Shown here: piece after piece, positions 34,733 through 43,986 of the stretch
Position numbering within the stretch: position 1 is the first letter of the stretch
How the letters are laid out: every line of letters begins with the position of its first letter
Source of the DNA: Cyanidium caldarium
Lineage: Eukaryota > Rhodophyta > Bangiophyceae > Cyanidiales > Cyanidiaceae
Reading direction: 5' to 3'
Assembly (NCBI GenBank): GCA_026184775.1
Contig: JANCYW010000011.1
Span: 348,591-412,590 of the forward strand
DNA length: 64,000 bases
Program-made: the position numbers and the translations under genes
Notes under the pieces: generated by a model
Told to the model about the DNA's origin: nothing
The model's database searches: none
What the model saw: only the letters and a program-made list of their open reading frames with translations

Positions 34733-34835
34733 GGTGCCATGGCCGAGCGGTCCAAGGCGGTGCACTCAAGATGCACTGGGCGCAAGCCCTCACGCGTTCG
34801 AATGAAAGTAGGTGACGAGAATCGCGTTGGCACCA
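34733..34835 (+). tRNA. tRNA-Leu(CAA) with an intron in the T-loop
   Basis: A class II tRNA. The acceptor 5' strand GGTGCCA (34733-34739) pairs with TGGCACC (34828-34834), and the discriminator is A at 34835, as in tRNA-Leu. The D arm is GCC ... GGC. The anticodon stem GTGCA/TGCAC encloses a normal 7-base loop with anticodon CAA at 34767-34769, so there is no intron at the usual 37/38 site. The long variable arm is GGGC-GCAA-GCCC. The T stem ACGCG (34792-34796) pairs with CGCGT (34823-34827), but the loop holds TTCGAAT plus 19 extra bases. Removing one 19-base intron restores a perfect 7-base T-loop. A box TGGCCGAGCGG is intact. CCA is not encoded. Confidence 0.92.
34804..34822 (+). other. 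Ectopic 19-nt intron within the tRNA T-arm
   Basis: One placement of the insert. A GAAT direct repeat (34800-34803 and 34819-34822) flanks it, so the exact boundary is ambiguous by up to 4 bases. It also separates the last bases of the internal B-box promoter. Removal presumably needs a tRNA splicing endonuclease acting outside the anticodon loop, as described for C. merolae tRNAs. Confidence 0.8.
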
Positions 34836-34850
34836 TGTACAGGGCGTGTG

Positions 34851-34855
34851 TTTTT
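34851..34855 (+). terminator. RNA polymerase III T-run terminator
   Basis: A run of five T begins 16 bases after the tRNA discriminator base, the expected Pol III stop signal. It supports plus-strand transcription of the disrupted tRNA. Confidence 0.7.
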
Positions 34856-34986
34856 GGCGAAGCGGGTGCATCCTCTGCGGTGTCGGCACCGAGGGGCGGA
34901 TTCGCCGCGGACGGTGGCGATCGGCACGGACCGGGCGGACGCCACTCCGGACGTTCCGACGACGAATCGTCCATACCTCCCAGCCT

Positions 34987-35409
34987 CTAATCTCGCTCGG
35001 TGCGTGCGCCCATTTTCGCGTGTTGCTCCACCATCATCTTCTCTACCATTTGCCGCGTCTCCGCGTCCAAATCCGACAGCTTGCTGTGCTCGGGCTCGCA
35101 CTTAGCCGGGTCGATGCCGTCGTCGCCCCTCAGCACGCACGCCCACCACTCCATGCCCTCGCCTTTCTCCAACTCTAGCACCAGCTGATCGCCGTCCAAA
35201 TACCAGGTGGAGTCGGCCGCGTGCACCGGTTTGTACCACTCCCCCTGCAACAACACGGTGTCACCGTCTTGCACCAACACGTCCCGTGCGGCGATGCGCA
35301 CCAGTAGCGCCCGCTTGTCCCGCACCCGGTGCCGCACGCTCACCGTCACCTGGTGCAGCGTCTGCGTCCAGGTGTACCGATCGGTCTCACCACCGTTGCC
35401 ATCGGCCAT
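34987..35409 (-). CDS. NUDC: NudC-type CS-domain co-chaperone (short form)
   Basis: A 140-residue protein corresponding to the C-terminal CS (p23-like) half of NudC, a cofactor of HSP90 and dynein-associated processes. It opens with YTWTQTLHQVTVSV and keeps DVLVQDGDTVLLQGEWYKPV, WYLDGDQLVLELEKGEGMEWW and the diagnostic tail EHSKLSDLDAETRQMVEKMM. Animal NudC has an additional N-terminal dimerisation region that is missing here; the ATG at 35409 leaves no room for it. So this is a compact form rather than a truncation by stop or frameshift. Confidence 0.9.
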   Translation of the reverse strand: MADGNGGETDRYTWTQTLHQVTVSVRHRVRDKRALLVRIAARDVLVQDGDTVLLQGEWYKPVHAADSTWYLDGDQLVLELEKGEGMEWWACVLRGDDGIDPAKCEPEHSKLSDLDAETRQMVEKMMVEQHAKMGARTERD

Positions 35410-35704
35410 GAGATGTCCTGAGAGGTCACCCGCGGCGGGCTTTTACTCGGGCGCTTCCCGGCTTTTCTCTAGCGCACTTGCACGCTGCTTTGCAGCTCAC
35501 CTGGAACGCGACTCCCCGTCGACCGTGCCGAGCACCCGGAAAAGCGTCCATCCGCGCCCGTGAGGTTTCCGGTCGCGAGCGGGTTTGTCGTCCTCGGGAG
35601 CCGCGCGGGAGATACGTGCAGGGGCGGCGCTGGAGGTGTCGCTGAACCGTCACGGACACCGCAAGTGGAGAGGTGTCTTGTAAACTTCGACTCCCACCTG
35701 CTCT

Positions 35705-36463
35705 ATGATAGAGACGTTAGAGGCGGTTCAGTGGGCGCAGTGGGAGTTGGCGGAGCGCGTGCACCGCGTGCGGACGTCGGTACCGCCGCAGTTTCGCATT
35801 CACGGTTGGCGGTGGCACCAGGCGGCACTGCTGCGGGACGCCACCCGATTCCGAGAGCGCGCGCGGCAGGCGACTTGTGACGCGGGCGCCGGGGAGTCTC
35901 GGCAGGCGCTGGTGCGGGCGTTCCGCTGGCTCGCCGATTACAACCTGCGCGATTTCCACCTCCTCGAGAATGAGGTGTTCTATCCGTTCCTGCTGCGCAA
36001 GTTGCCCGACCGGGAGCGGGCGGCGCAGCTGACCCAACTGGGCAGGTCGCGGCAGGAACGCATCGAAGCGCGCATGCGCGAACTGCGCCACCACCTCCAA
36101 GTATTCACCGGCAACGACGCCCGCGAATGCGTCGGAGCGCGCAACCGCATCGAGTGGTGTGCGGAACAGCTGCTGGAGGACATGGCCACCGGCTTCACCG
36201 AACAGCAGATGCTCATCGTGCCGCTAGTGGCCCGGACGGTGTCGGTGAAGGACCAGCAGGCCATGGAGCGCATCGCTCAACACCGCCTCAACTGGCGACA
36301 GAAACGCGTGCACCTGGTGAGCTTTTACGAGGCCATCCGCAGCAACCCCGAGGAGCTGCGCATATTCCGGGCGCACGTGCCCGGATTCGCCCGTCTCCTG
36401 CTGCACACCTGGCGCACGCACGACTATTTGCCGCTCACCAACGCGTTGGACGCGCCCCGGTAG
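35705..36463 (+). CDS. Hemerythrin-like helical protein
   Basis: A 252-residue, mostly helical protein. HGWRWHQAALLRDA, YNLRDFHLLENEVFYPFLLR (HxxxE) and MRELRHHLQVF, with a later FRAHVPGFARLLLHTWRTHD, give the spaced His/Glu pattern of hemerythrin/HHE four-helix bundles that bind a di-iron or other metal centre. No other domain is seen. Roles known for such proteins include oxygen, NO or iron sensing; nothing here decides between them. ATG start, preceded by a short AT-richer leader (TTGTAAACTT). Confidence 0.6.
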   Translation: MIETLEAVQWAQWELAERVHRVRTSVPPQFRIHGWRWHQAALLRDATRFRERARQATCDAGAGESRQALVRAFRWLADYNLRDFHLLENEVFYPFLLRKLPDRERAAQLTQLGRSRQERIEARMRELRHHLQVFTGNDARECVGARNRIEWCAEQLLEDMATGFTEQQMLIVPLVARTVSVKDQQAMERIAQHRLNWRQKRVHLVSFYEAIRSNPEELRIFRAHVPGFARLLLHTWRTHDYLPLTNALDAPR

Positions 36464-36651
36464 GACGTGCGGAAGCGAGAGAGCACAGCGTGCATAGGGC
36501 AGTAAACGTCTCGGGCTGTTATAGGGAGAAGAAGTGCGCTCACTGAACGACTCGTCCATCTCTGCTGCTGACTCGGTATCGCCGAGGAGCGTGTGGCCGA
36601 GCGGCGGTGGCGGTCCCGTTGCCGGGTTCGGCAGTTCCCGTCGTGTGACAA

Positions 36652-37350
36652 ATGCCGCGGATGTCACGCAGCCGTCTCCCGCCCAAACGCGCTGGGCGTG
36701 CACGACGCTCCGTGCCGTCTGTATTACCGTGGCACGGATCGAGTGTGCGCCTCGCCCGCTTCATCTTCAAGGGCTCGCCTCGTGCTCTCCGTCTCGAGCC
36801 GTCCAAATCGCAACCTCGGTGCGGCCTTGGATTTCCCCACTTCCGACTGGCGCGTCCCCCACTCCGGTCCTCTTCGCCAGGCATGCGCACCCCGGACTCG
36901 AGCCGACGCAGCCACCGGGCAGCAGTGGCGCCGGCCGCGGCGCCGCACAGCGTCTCAGCTCGTGCGCGACCGTATGACGATTACGCCAGCGAGGACAGCG
37001 ATGAGATGGAGGGGGAGGAGGAGGCGGCGGCGGCGGGCAACGCCCGAGGCGGCTACGGGTACGGCACGTACGGCGACACGATGACCACCGCAGCGGTGGG
37101 CGGCGGCGTTGGCGGTTTCGACGACGACTACGACTCGTGGAAAGGCCGGCGGACGCTACGTGTATGGTTGCGGTCGACCATATGGGTGGTGTCGCGGTTG
37201 ATCGTGCAGCCGATGATGATCGGCGCGTCCGCGGCATTCGGGATGAGCGTGGGGTACGCGGCTTTCGATTATGCGGCGGCGACGCTGCCACTGGGTGCGC
37301 CTTGGCGAGCGCGATTGGGTGCCTTGGCACCGCGGGCAGACGGCGGTTAG
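36652..37350 (+). CDS. Small single-pass membrane protein, unknown
   Basis: Up to 232 residues. The first ~95 are Arg/Ser/Pro-rich with almost no acidic residues, consistent with an organelle transit peptide, or with untranslated sequence if translation starts at the in-frame ATG at 36883. The middle is acidic and Gly-rich (DEMEGEEEAAAAGNARGG). The conserved-looking part is the C-terminus: WKGRRTLRVWLRSTIWVVSR, then a hydrophobic segment (LIVQPMMIGASAAFGMSVGY). Acidic region plus a tail-located membrane segment recalls small outer-membrane or envelope proteins. Family unknown. Confidence 0.5.
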   Translation: MPRMSRSRLPPKRAGRARRSVPSVLPWHGSSVRLARFIFKGSPRALRLEPSKSQPRCGLGFPHFRLARPPLRSSSPGMRTPDSSRRSHRAAVAPAAAPHSVSARARPYDDYASEDSDEMEGEEEAAAAGNARGGYGYGTYGDTMTTAAVGGGVGGFDDDYDSWKGRRTLRVWLRSTIWVVSRLIVQPMMIGASAAFGMSVGYAAFDYAAATLPLGAPWRARLGALAPRADGG

Positions 37351-37606
37351 GGCAAGAGGCGAGAGGACCAGGGGCGAGGAAGGCGGGTGGGAATGCCGAG
37401 CGCGTCAGAGGGCAAGGGTGAGGTCGTTTACCAAGACGTGAGCGGTGATGTGGTGGACACGGGTATGCACCGGTTGAGGATGCACCCTCCGAAAGTGCTC
37501 CATATGCTGAAGCACTCATGTGAAGAGGCACTCTTATTATCTGGCGCGGCATTGAATCGTGGTCGGCCGCGGTAAATTCTCCCCTCCTGCACGCTCCCGT
37601 CCTCGC

Positions 37607-40600
37607 TCAGAAATGCAGAGCATTCAGCGGCTCCCGCAGCAACCACCGTTGGCAGGCGCGCACGCCCAGGCGCTTATCGCCATCCCACTCGGCTTGCAGC
37701 AGTTGCAGATCCCGGTGCAGCAGCGGCAGCTGTTGCAGCCACGGCCAGGAGACCGCCACGCGCCACGACTCGTCGTGCGGCTCCTCCGCCGCCCTCATTG
37801 TGGCGTTGCGCAACAAGCGCGCTGCCAACGCCCCGCAGTGCAACACCAACATGCGCAGCGGTAGCCACTGGTCCGTCGGCAGGAGCGTATGGAGGAGCCC
37901 CTCCTCGTCGACGGATTCTGTCGTTGCTGGCGATGGCATCCCGTGTGGTAACGCTTCCCGACGCATAAATGTGGACGCGGCATGGGCAAACGCAATCACC
38001 CTCTCGGCAAAGCGCTGCACATATACTGCATCCAGCAGCGCGTTTCCGCCGGCAACCGGCGTGCTCATCAGACATTGTCGCACCTCGGCCACCGTCAGGT
38101 GCGCAAACGGGTTCCATGCGGGCGGTGCTTCCTGCTCCACCTCCACCGCAGTCGCGTCGTCCTGACGCCTGCAGTGATACTGCCATAACGCATCCCGTAA
38201 GCGCAGCACCTCCAGCAGCAAACCGCCCTGACAATCCCACTGCGCCAACGGAACAACGCCAGCGACACTCGTACCCCGTGCGTCGTCATCACAATCGCGC
38301 TGCCACTCCGCCAAAGTGCGCAGCGCCAACCGCCATTCCCCAGAGAGCGTGCCGCGGTGTTGGTGGTGCGCCGCAAACCACGGTGACTCGCTCGGCGCAT
38401 GCGACAACAGATAGTGCGGCGCCAACACGAACACCGCCTGTTCGTGGGCAGCACGCGCCGCCTCCGCTGCGCGCGTCGTGCGATACGCCTCCGGCAAGCG
38501 CCTCGGCGGGGGCACGCCAGCCACCGTCGCCTCCTCGGCAAGCGCTATGGCCAGCTCGATGCTGCAGAGCAGGCGCAGATTGGCTCGCTCGAGCGCCCAC
38601 GGCCGAGGTCCACCAGACGAGGTCGTCGTCGCTGCAGAGCGCGTCGGCAGCATCGTCGTCTCGGCCATGTGGGGTCGGGTGCACGCCCACAGCCATTTCG
38701 CTTCCAGAACCCACGATTCCGGCACGCCGACCGCCTCCCACAAGAACGCCTCGGGCGATGCGTACGCATCCCATATCCAGCCGTCGCCGGACTTGGTGCG
38801 CTCTACTTCAGGCCACGACCGCAGCAGCTGGGCGTGCAGTGCGGTCGCGTCGCTGTGGCGCGCCAGGGCGTACAGCGCCAGCAACGGATGACCGCCGGCT
38901 TCCAGCTGCATCGCGTAGCCGGTGTAGACGGCGTCGAGCGCGGAGGGCGCGATGGGTGCCGGCTGACCGCCATGTAACTGGCCGTCGCGAAAACATTCAT
39001 GCAACACCCACAAGAGGCGAAAGTCCAGCGCGTCGGTGCCGTGCACGCCAAAACACTCCGGGGTGAGCAGCAGCGAAGCGTCGCGCCCCATGGCGTGATC
39101 ACAGTACGCCCGCAGGAGGACGTACAAGGCATCCCAGGGGCCGTCGCGCAGCTCCGCTGTATCGCCCGCGACTGCGGCCTCCGGAGGCCGCTGCCACCAC
39201 CACTGCTCACGATAAGGCGGCAACGGCAGCGGGACGGCTGCTCGATTTGGTGATGAAGATCGCCAAGCGGCATCGTAGGCGTCCAGGGCGCAACACAATT
39301 GTCGCAGCGGTCCGGATTCCATCGCCGCAGATGCTCCCTCTGCATCCTCGGCGGCAGTGTCCTCGCTGCGGTCATACCACAAGAACATCGCCAAGGCGCG
39401 TATCCACGACATTCTGGGCCGCTGCGTGGCGCGGGCGCCGGCGGCACCAGACAGCAGCGGCTTGCCGGCCACCGCAGCGATGTCGCCGGCCAGTAGTCGC
39501 AACAGATCCACCCGCCGTTCACCCAGTTCGGCATCGCGGAATCCGTCGCTGCGCCACTGCTCCAGTTGGGCGGCGGCATCCATCGCCGTGTCATCGTCGG
39601 GCTCCATGGCCTGTGCCACCATAGCCGCCAGGCGCGCATCCTTGGCCGCCAACAGGGCCGTGGTGGCCGCCTCGATTTGTCCGCCCGATAGCGCCAACCA
39701 CGCAGTGTCCAACGCCGCCGCGTCCGTCTGGTCGCCGCCAGCAGCGTGCATCTCCTGGATCCACGACTGCAACGCCACCGCATCCTGCCGTGCCGGGCAC
39801 GCATAGTGAATCAGCCAGTCGGAGAGTCGTTGTATCAGGGCGTGCTGCGAGTCGCCGCCGTACAATGCATCCAACAGGCGCGCCAGCAGCTCGCCTTGCG
39901 CATCGGCGCGCGCTGCATATTGCCGTGCCAACTGGTCGAAGAATCGGTGTCGCGCCGCCGGCGTGGCCAATGCGGTGTTGCCGAGGGCAGCGCCGGCCGC
40001 CGCAAGCAGATGATGCCTCACCTCGATGGTGCCCGCGTCGGTGAGGGCGAGCGGCGCCACGCCCACCTGTTGTCGTTCGCCATGAATGCCCACCGTGCTG
40101 GCGGGATAGGCGACGCATAGACCGCGTCCGGCACTGGCGCACAGGCCGCTGCAACGGAATGCACCCGCCGCGCTCCAGCCCGGCACCGAACCGATGCGCG
40201 ACGCGCGCTCCAGGTCGGCCGCGGTCGCAAACGGCGCGTGAACCAACGGCGCCGGTGCCGTCGCCGCCGGAGACTGGTCTTCCGTTGCTGCCCCTGCAGC
40301 AGCACCCGATTTCCCCTCCTCCCCCTCTTCCACTGCTTCCAGCTCTTCGTGCAGCTCTGTGGAGGCGACCTCCTGCGGCAAACCCGCACCAAACAGCGCT
40401 CGGCGCGCTTGTTGCAACCGCGCGGTGGACAAGCCGAGCCGGCTCACTGCCAGTGCCGCCAGCGAAGCTGTCTCCGCTGCTTCATCGAACGAACGCGCTG
40501 CGGCGCCTGGCTGGTCTCGTGGCCGGTTCTCCGTCTCTTCGTCGTCATCTTCCCACGCGTCGGGCGCGACCAACCGCAGGCCACTGCCGATCCGCCCCGC

Positions 40601-40687
40601 CTTTTCATCCGAATCCGACTCCTCCGAGTCGCTGGGTGGTGCCACCAAACGTCTGGACAGTCCCAAGATTGATGTCTTGTCCACCAT
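37607..40687 (-). CDS. NUP96: Nucleoporin NUP96 (C-Nup145) as a separate gene
   Basis: A 1026-residue scaffold nucleoporin of the Y-complex (Nup107-160). An acidic Ser-rich N-terminus is followed by RASRIGSVPGWSAAGAFRCS and GVAPLALTDAGTIEVRHHLL, typical of NUP96 just after the cleavage site. The α-solenoid then contains MDAAAQLEQWRSDGFRDAEL with ERRVDLLRLLAGDIA, and later WDALYVLLRAYCDHAMGRD with DFRLLWVLHECFRDG. In most eukaryotes NUP96 is made as the C-terminal half of a NUP98-NUP96 precursor. Here it has its own ATG and lies head-to-head with NUP98, whose chosen start is 287 bases away on the other strand. Assignment rests on motif order and on this neighbour. Confidence 0.82.
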   Translation of the reverse strand: MVDKTSILGLSRRLVAPPSDSEESDSDEKAGRIGSGLRLVAPDAWEDDDEETENRPRDQPGAAARSFDEAAETASLAALAVSRLGLSTARLQQARRALFGAGLPQEVASTELHEELEAVEEGEEGKSGAAAGAATEDQSPAATAPAPLVHAPFATAADLERASRIGSVPGWSAAGAFRCSGLCASAGRGLCVAYPASTVGIHGERQQVGVAPLALTDAGTIEVRHHLLAAAGAALGNTALATPAARHRFFDQLARQYAARADAQGELLARLLDALYGGDSQHALIQRLSDWLIHYACPARQDAVALQSWIQEMHAAGGDQTDAAALDTAWLALSGGQIEAATTALLAAKDARLAAMVAQAMEPDDDTAMDAAAQLEQWRSDGFRDAELGERRVDLLRLLAGDIAAVAGKPLLSGAAGARATQRPRMSWIRALAMFLWYDRSEDTAAEDAEGASAAMESGPLRQLCCALDAYDAAWRSSSPNRAAVPLPLPPYREQWWWQRPPEAAVAGDTAELRDGPWDALYVLLRAYCDHAMGRDASLLLTPECFGVHGTDALDFRLLWVLHECFRDGQLHGGQPAPIAPSALDAVYTGYAMQLEAGGHPLLALYALARHSDATALHAQLLRSWPEVERTKSGDGWIWDAYASPEAFLWEAVGVPESWVLEAKWLWACTRPHMAETTMLPTRSAATTTSSGGPRPWALERANLRLLCSIELAIALAEEATVAGVPPPRRLPEAYRTTRAAEAARAAHEQAVFVLAPHYLLSHAPSESPWFAAHHQHRGTLSGEWRLALRTLAEWQRDCDDDARGTSVAGVVPLAQWDCQGGLLLEVLRLRDALWQYHCRRQDDATAVEVEQEAPPAWNPFAHLTVAEVRQCLMSTPVAGGNALLDAVYVQRFAERVIAFAHAASTFMRREALPHGMPSPATTESVDEEGLLHTLLPTDQWLPLRMLVLHCGALAARLLRNATMRAAEEPHDESWRVAVSWPWLQQLPLLHRDLQLLQAEWDGDKRLGVRACQRWLLREPLNALHF

Positions 40688-40974
40688 CCCCTACCGAAGT
40701 CGGTCGGCCTGGAGCGAGTGGGCGCCCTATCGCCATCGAGCGGGAAGGCAGCGGACCGCGTCCAACGCGTTCGTGCCCGGCGCGTCTCATCCCTTATTGA
40801 ATAAGGGAATCATACGATGCCGGATGTGGGAGGAGCGGCGATCGTGTGAAGACACTCGGCCTGTGCAGCACGCCTCGGGCAGCGCGACGCGCCCGAGCCG
40901 GCTCTTTGCGGGGGTCTCCCACGGCCGTCGATCCGACGACGATAGCGTCCTCTCTTCGGGACGATTATCTCATC

Positions 40975-43900
40975 ATGTTCGGCGGCAACAATGCGCTACA
41001 ACGGCAGCAGTCGTCGTCGGGGACGGCGAACACGGGATTCGGCGGGTTTGGCGCGAGCAGCGCCGGCGGTAGTGGAGCGGCAGGGGGGTTCGGCGGGTTC
41101 GGCGCGAGCACCGGCTTCGGGTCGAGCGCGCCGGGTGCCTCTAGCGTCAGCGCCGGTGGCGGCCCGTTCGGCGGCAACAGTGGTGGAGGGTTTGGCACGG
41201 CGGCGAGCACGGGCGCGCCTGGCCTGCGCACCGGCCTGTTCGGGTCGGGCGGCACCTCGAACGCCGCGATGACGCCTTTCGGCAACGCGCCAACCACTTC
41301 ATCAACCGGCGCTGGCGGCAGCGCAACCGGGTTCGGTGCCTCGAGTGCACCGTGGGGCGGCGGTCTAGGCAGTGCTGCCGGCCGTCCGTCACTGGGCGGC
41401 ACTGGCAGCAATTGGGGCGCGCCCGCTTCCACCGGCAGTGCGCCCTCCAGCGGCACCGGCTCGGTGACGTTCCGTGCGGTGCCCAGCACCGAGACCACCG
41501 CCCACGGCACCAAGCAGGTGCTGTTTGATTCGATCACCTTCATGAACGGCTTTGAGAACAAGAGCTTCGAGGAGCTGCGACACGAGGACTATCGCCTCGG
41601 CAACAGGGGCGGCGGCGCCTCGGGCGCGCCGCTGCCGACAGCACCGCCATCTACGGGGATGTTTGGGAACCCGTCGACCGGGCCGTTCGGTTCGAATACA
41701 ATGAGCAGTGGTAGCGGCAGCACCGGCTTTGGAGGCATGTCTCGCAACACCGCCAGCACCAACTTGTTCGGGGCGGGCATGGCGGCCAACGCCCCCACCT
41801 CCGGCGCGACCACCGGCTTTGGCTCTTTCGGCGCCGGACGCACCACGGGTGCGAGCGGCGGGGGCTTGTTCGGAACACAGCAACCGGCATCGGGTGCCAC
41901 TGCATCGACCAGTGGCGGTTTCGGTGCCGGGGCCACGTCCGGTGCCCTCTTCGGCGGCAGCGCGGGCGGCACTGGCTTTGGCGGCGGTGCGTCGGGAGGA
42001 TTCGGCTCGACGGCACCGCGATTCGGTTTCGGCTCGTCGAGCAGCACGCCGTTCGGGGCCTCGGCACCGCAGTCGACGACCGGATTCGGCGGTGGCAGTA
42101 CGGTGACCGGCAGTGGCCTGTTCGGCACTCAGCAGCAGCAGCAGCCGCAACAGCAGTCGTCGGCGACGCCGTTTGGCAGCAGCAATAGCGGTTCCAGCTC
42201 GCTTTTCGGGAGCCGACCGACGACGAGTGGGTTTGGATTCGGAGCCAGCTCCGGTTATCCACAACCGCCGCCGCAGCCGCAGCAGCAGCAGCAGCAGCAG
42301 CAGACGTCATCGTTTGCCAACAGCGGCTCTGGCGGCGGTTTCGGCTCCAGCGGGGCACCGCCACTTGGCGGCCAACAGCAACAACAACCGCAGTTGTGGT
42401 CGAGGACCAGCGCCTCGCAACCGCCGGCGTTTTCGTTCGGCGCGAACAACGCTCAGGGCGGTGCCAAACCGGCGCCGAGCTTCTCGTTCGGGTCGTACGG
42501 CTCGTCGTCGACGCAACCATCGGCGGGCGGCAATCAGCAGCAGACTGACAATAGCGGCGGCGGCGGCGGCGGCGGCAGTCTGTTCGGCAACCTGGGAACG
42601 ACCGCGGCGCAGACGCCGCAACCGTTTGGCGTCACCCCCACGCCCGGCGGCGGCGGCGGCGGCTTGTTCGGCTACGGCCAGGCGCCCACCAGCGGCGCTA
42701 ACGTTCCCGCGCAACCCAACGGTCAAGCCTCTGCAGGCGGCGGCGGTGGCTTCTCGTTCACGCCGGCACCGCCGGCGCAGTCTGGCCTGTTCACCCCCGG
42801 TGGGCTGGCGCCGCCGAATAGCGCGGCGCCGCCGTTCGCCTACGGCGGCGGCCAGGGTAACGTCGGGGCAGTGTCGGCGTCCAAGAGCTCACCGTACGGC
42901 GCGTTGCCGCCGATTCTGGAGAGCTCGCTGCAGCCGCCGGCGGTCAACAAGGAGAATGCTGCGGCGGCCGCGCAACCTGCAGCATCGACGCCCGCCGGCA
43001 CCGCCTACGCATCGCCGTGGCCTGCCAGTGTGCGGGTGCGCCCGCGCGGTGCAGTGCGCGCTTTCTCGTACGGCATCTCGTCGGGCGGCATTCCGCTCGA
43101 GGCGCTCTTTCACGCATCGGACGATCGCGCGGCGTCGATGCCGGCGGTCGATGGCTCGTCGGGTGAGCTGATGCCGTGGCGCCGCGACCGTGCGGTGAAG
43201 CAGTTGGTGCTGCACACCGACGATCTGCGACGGGAACCGCTGCTGACGCTGGACGACATTGCCGCAGTGCCGGCGGCGGAACCGCGACGTGCCACCGCCG
43301 CAGCGACAACCAGACGAGCGTCGCAAGCGCCGAGCCCTTCCACGGCGCCGCTGAACGGCATCGATGTGTCGCCCATCGCCCCGCAGCGGGACGGCAACGC
43401 CGGCGATCCGCAGGAGACCCGGTCGCATCGGTTCACGTCGGCCGACGCGGCAACCGCCGCCCAACCGCAAGTGCAGATCGAGTATCGCGAGTTTGGCGTA
43501 GCGCCTTCAGCCTCCCAATCGCCGCCAACAGCGACGCCGCACGGCCCGCCAGTTCTCACCAAACCCGGTTATTACACGGTGCCCGACATGGACACGTTGC
43601 GACGCCTGCCCGACGCGCAGCTGGCCGCGGTGCACGATCTGGTCATCGGCCGGCATGAGGTGGGTGAAATTCGCTGGCTGCAACCGGTGGATGTGCGCGG
43701 GCTCGATCTCGACCGCGACGTGGAGCTGGAACCGCGACAAGTGACGCTCTACCCGGACGCGGCGCGCCGCCCACCACCGGGCCACGGCCTCAACCGACCA
43801 GCGCGCATCCGCCTGCTGAACGTGTACCGCATGGACAAGCGCACCGGCGCGCCAACTCGGAGCCCGCCCGCCATCGAGCGCTTCGTCGAGCGTCTGGAGA

Positions 43901-43986
43901 CGTATGCCCAACGTCAAGGCGCCAAGTTTATCGCCTACGACCCCGAAAGCGGCACCTGGGACATTGAGGTGGAGGAGTTTCGATGA
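40975..43986 (+). CDS. NUP98: FG nucleoporin NUP98 with GLEBS motif
   Basis: A 1003-residue nuclear pore protein. It starts MFGGNN, as NUP98 does, and is filled with FG/GFG/LFG repeats and Gln or Gly runs. The GLEBS motif that binds RAE1/GLE2 is at residues ~180-213: VLFDSITFMNGFENKSFEEL then RHEDYRLGNRG. The autoproteolytic-type domain is at ~862-1003: KPGYYTVPDMDTLRRLPDAQ, VIGRHEVGEIRWLQPVDVRG, PPPGHGLNRPARIRLLNVYR and GAKFIAYDPESGTWDIEVEE. It ends EEFR-stop where precursors have the HFS cleavage triad, so no C-terminal extension and no cleavage site remain. The frame opens upstream on GTG; the ATG at 40975 is clear. Confidence 0.93.
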   Translation: MFGGNNALQRQQSSSGTANTGFGGFGASSAGGSGAAGGFGGFGASTGFGSSAPGASSVSAGGGPFGGNSGGGFGTAASTGAPGLRTGLFGSGGTSNAAMTPFGNAPTTSSTGAGGSATGFGASSAPWGGGLGSAAGRPSLGGTGSNWGAPASTGSAPSSGTGSVTFRAVPSTETTAHGTKQVLFDSITFMNGFENKSFEELRHEDYRLGNRGGGASGAPLPTAPPSTGMFGNPSTGPFGSNTMSSGSGSTGFGGMSRNTASTNLFGAGMAANAPTSGATTGFGSFGAGRTTGASGGGLFGTQQPASGATASTSGGFGAGATSGALFGGSAGGTGFGGGASGGFGSTAPRFGFGSSSSTPFGASAPQSTTGFGGGSTVTGSGLFGTQQQQQPQQQSSATPFGSSNSGSSSLFGSRPTTSGFGFGASSGYPQPPPQPQQQQQQQQTSSFANSGSGGGFGSSGAPPLGGQQQQQPQLWSRTSASQPPAFSFGANNAQGGAKPAPSFSFGSYGSSSTQPSAGGNQQQTDNSGGGGGGGSLFGNLGTTAAQTPQPFGVTPTPGGGGGGLFGYGQAPTSGANVPAQPNGQASAGGGGGFSFTPAPPAQSGLFTPGGLAPPNSAAPPFAYGGGQGNVGAVSASKSSPYGALPPILESSLQPPAVNKENAAAAAQPAASTPAGTAYASPWPASVRVRPRGAVRAFSYGISSGGIPLEALFHASDDRAASMPAVDGSSGELMPWRRDRAVKQLVLHTDDLRREPLLTLDDIAAVPAAEPRRATAAATTRRASQAPSPSTAPLNGIDVSPIAPQRDGNAGDPQETRSHRFTSADAATAAQPQVQIEYREFGVAPSASQSPPTATPHGPPVLTKPGYYTVPDMDTLRRLPDAQLAAVHDLVIGRHEVGEIRWLQPVDVRGLDLDRDVELEPRQVTLYPDAARRPPPGHGLNRPARIRLLNVYRMDKRTGAPTRSPPAIERFVERLETYAQRQGAKFIAYDPESGTWDIEVEEFR

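Noticed and set aside
36590-36660. tRNA-like stretch (GTGTGGCCGAGCGG followed by GGGTTCGGCAGTTCCC)
   Set aside because: A-box-like and B-box-like words occur close together, but the T-loop would be 10 bases, no acceptor strand pairs, and no anticodon arm of 5 bp with a 7-base loop can be formed in normal or permuted order.
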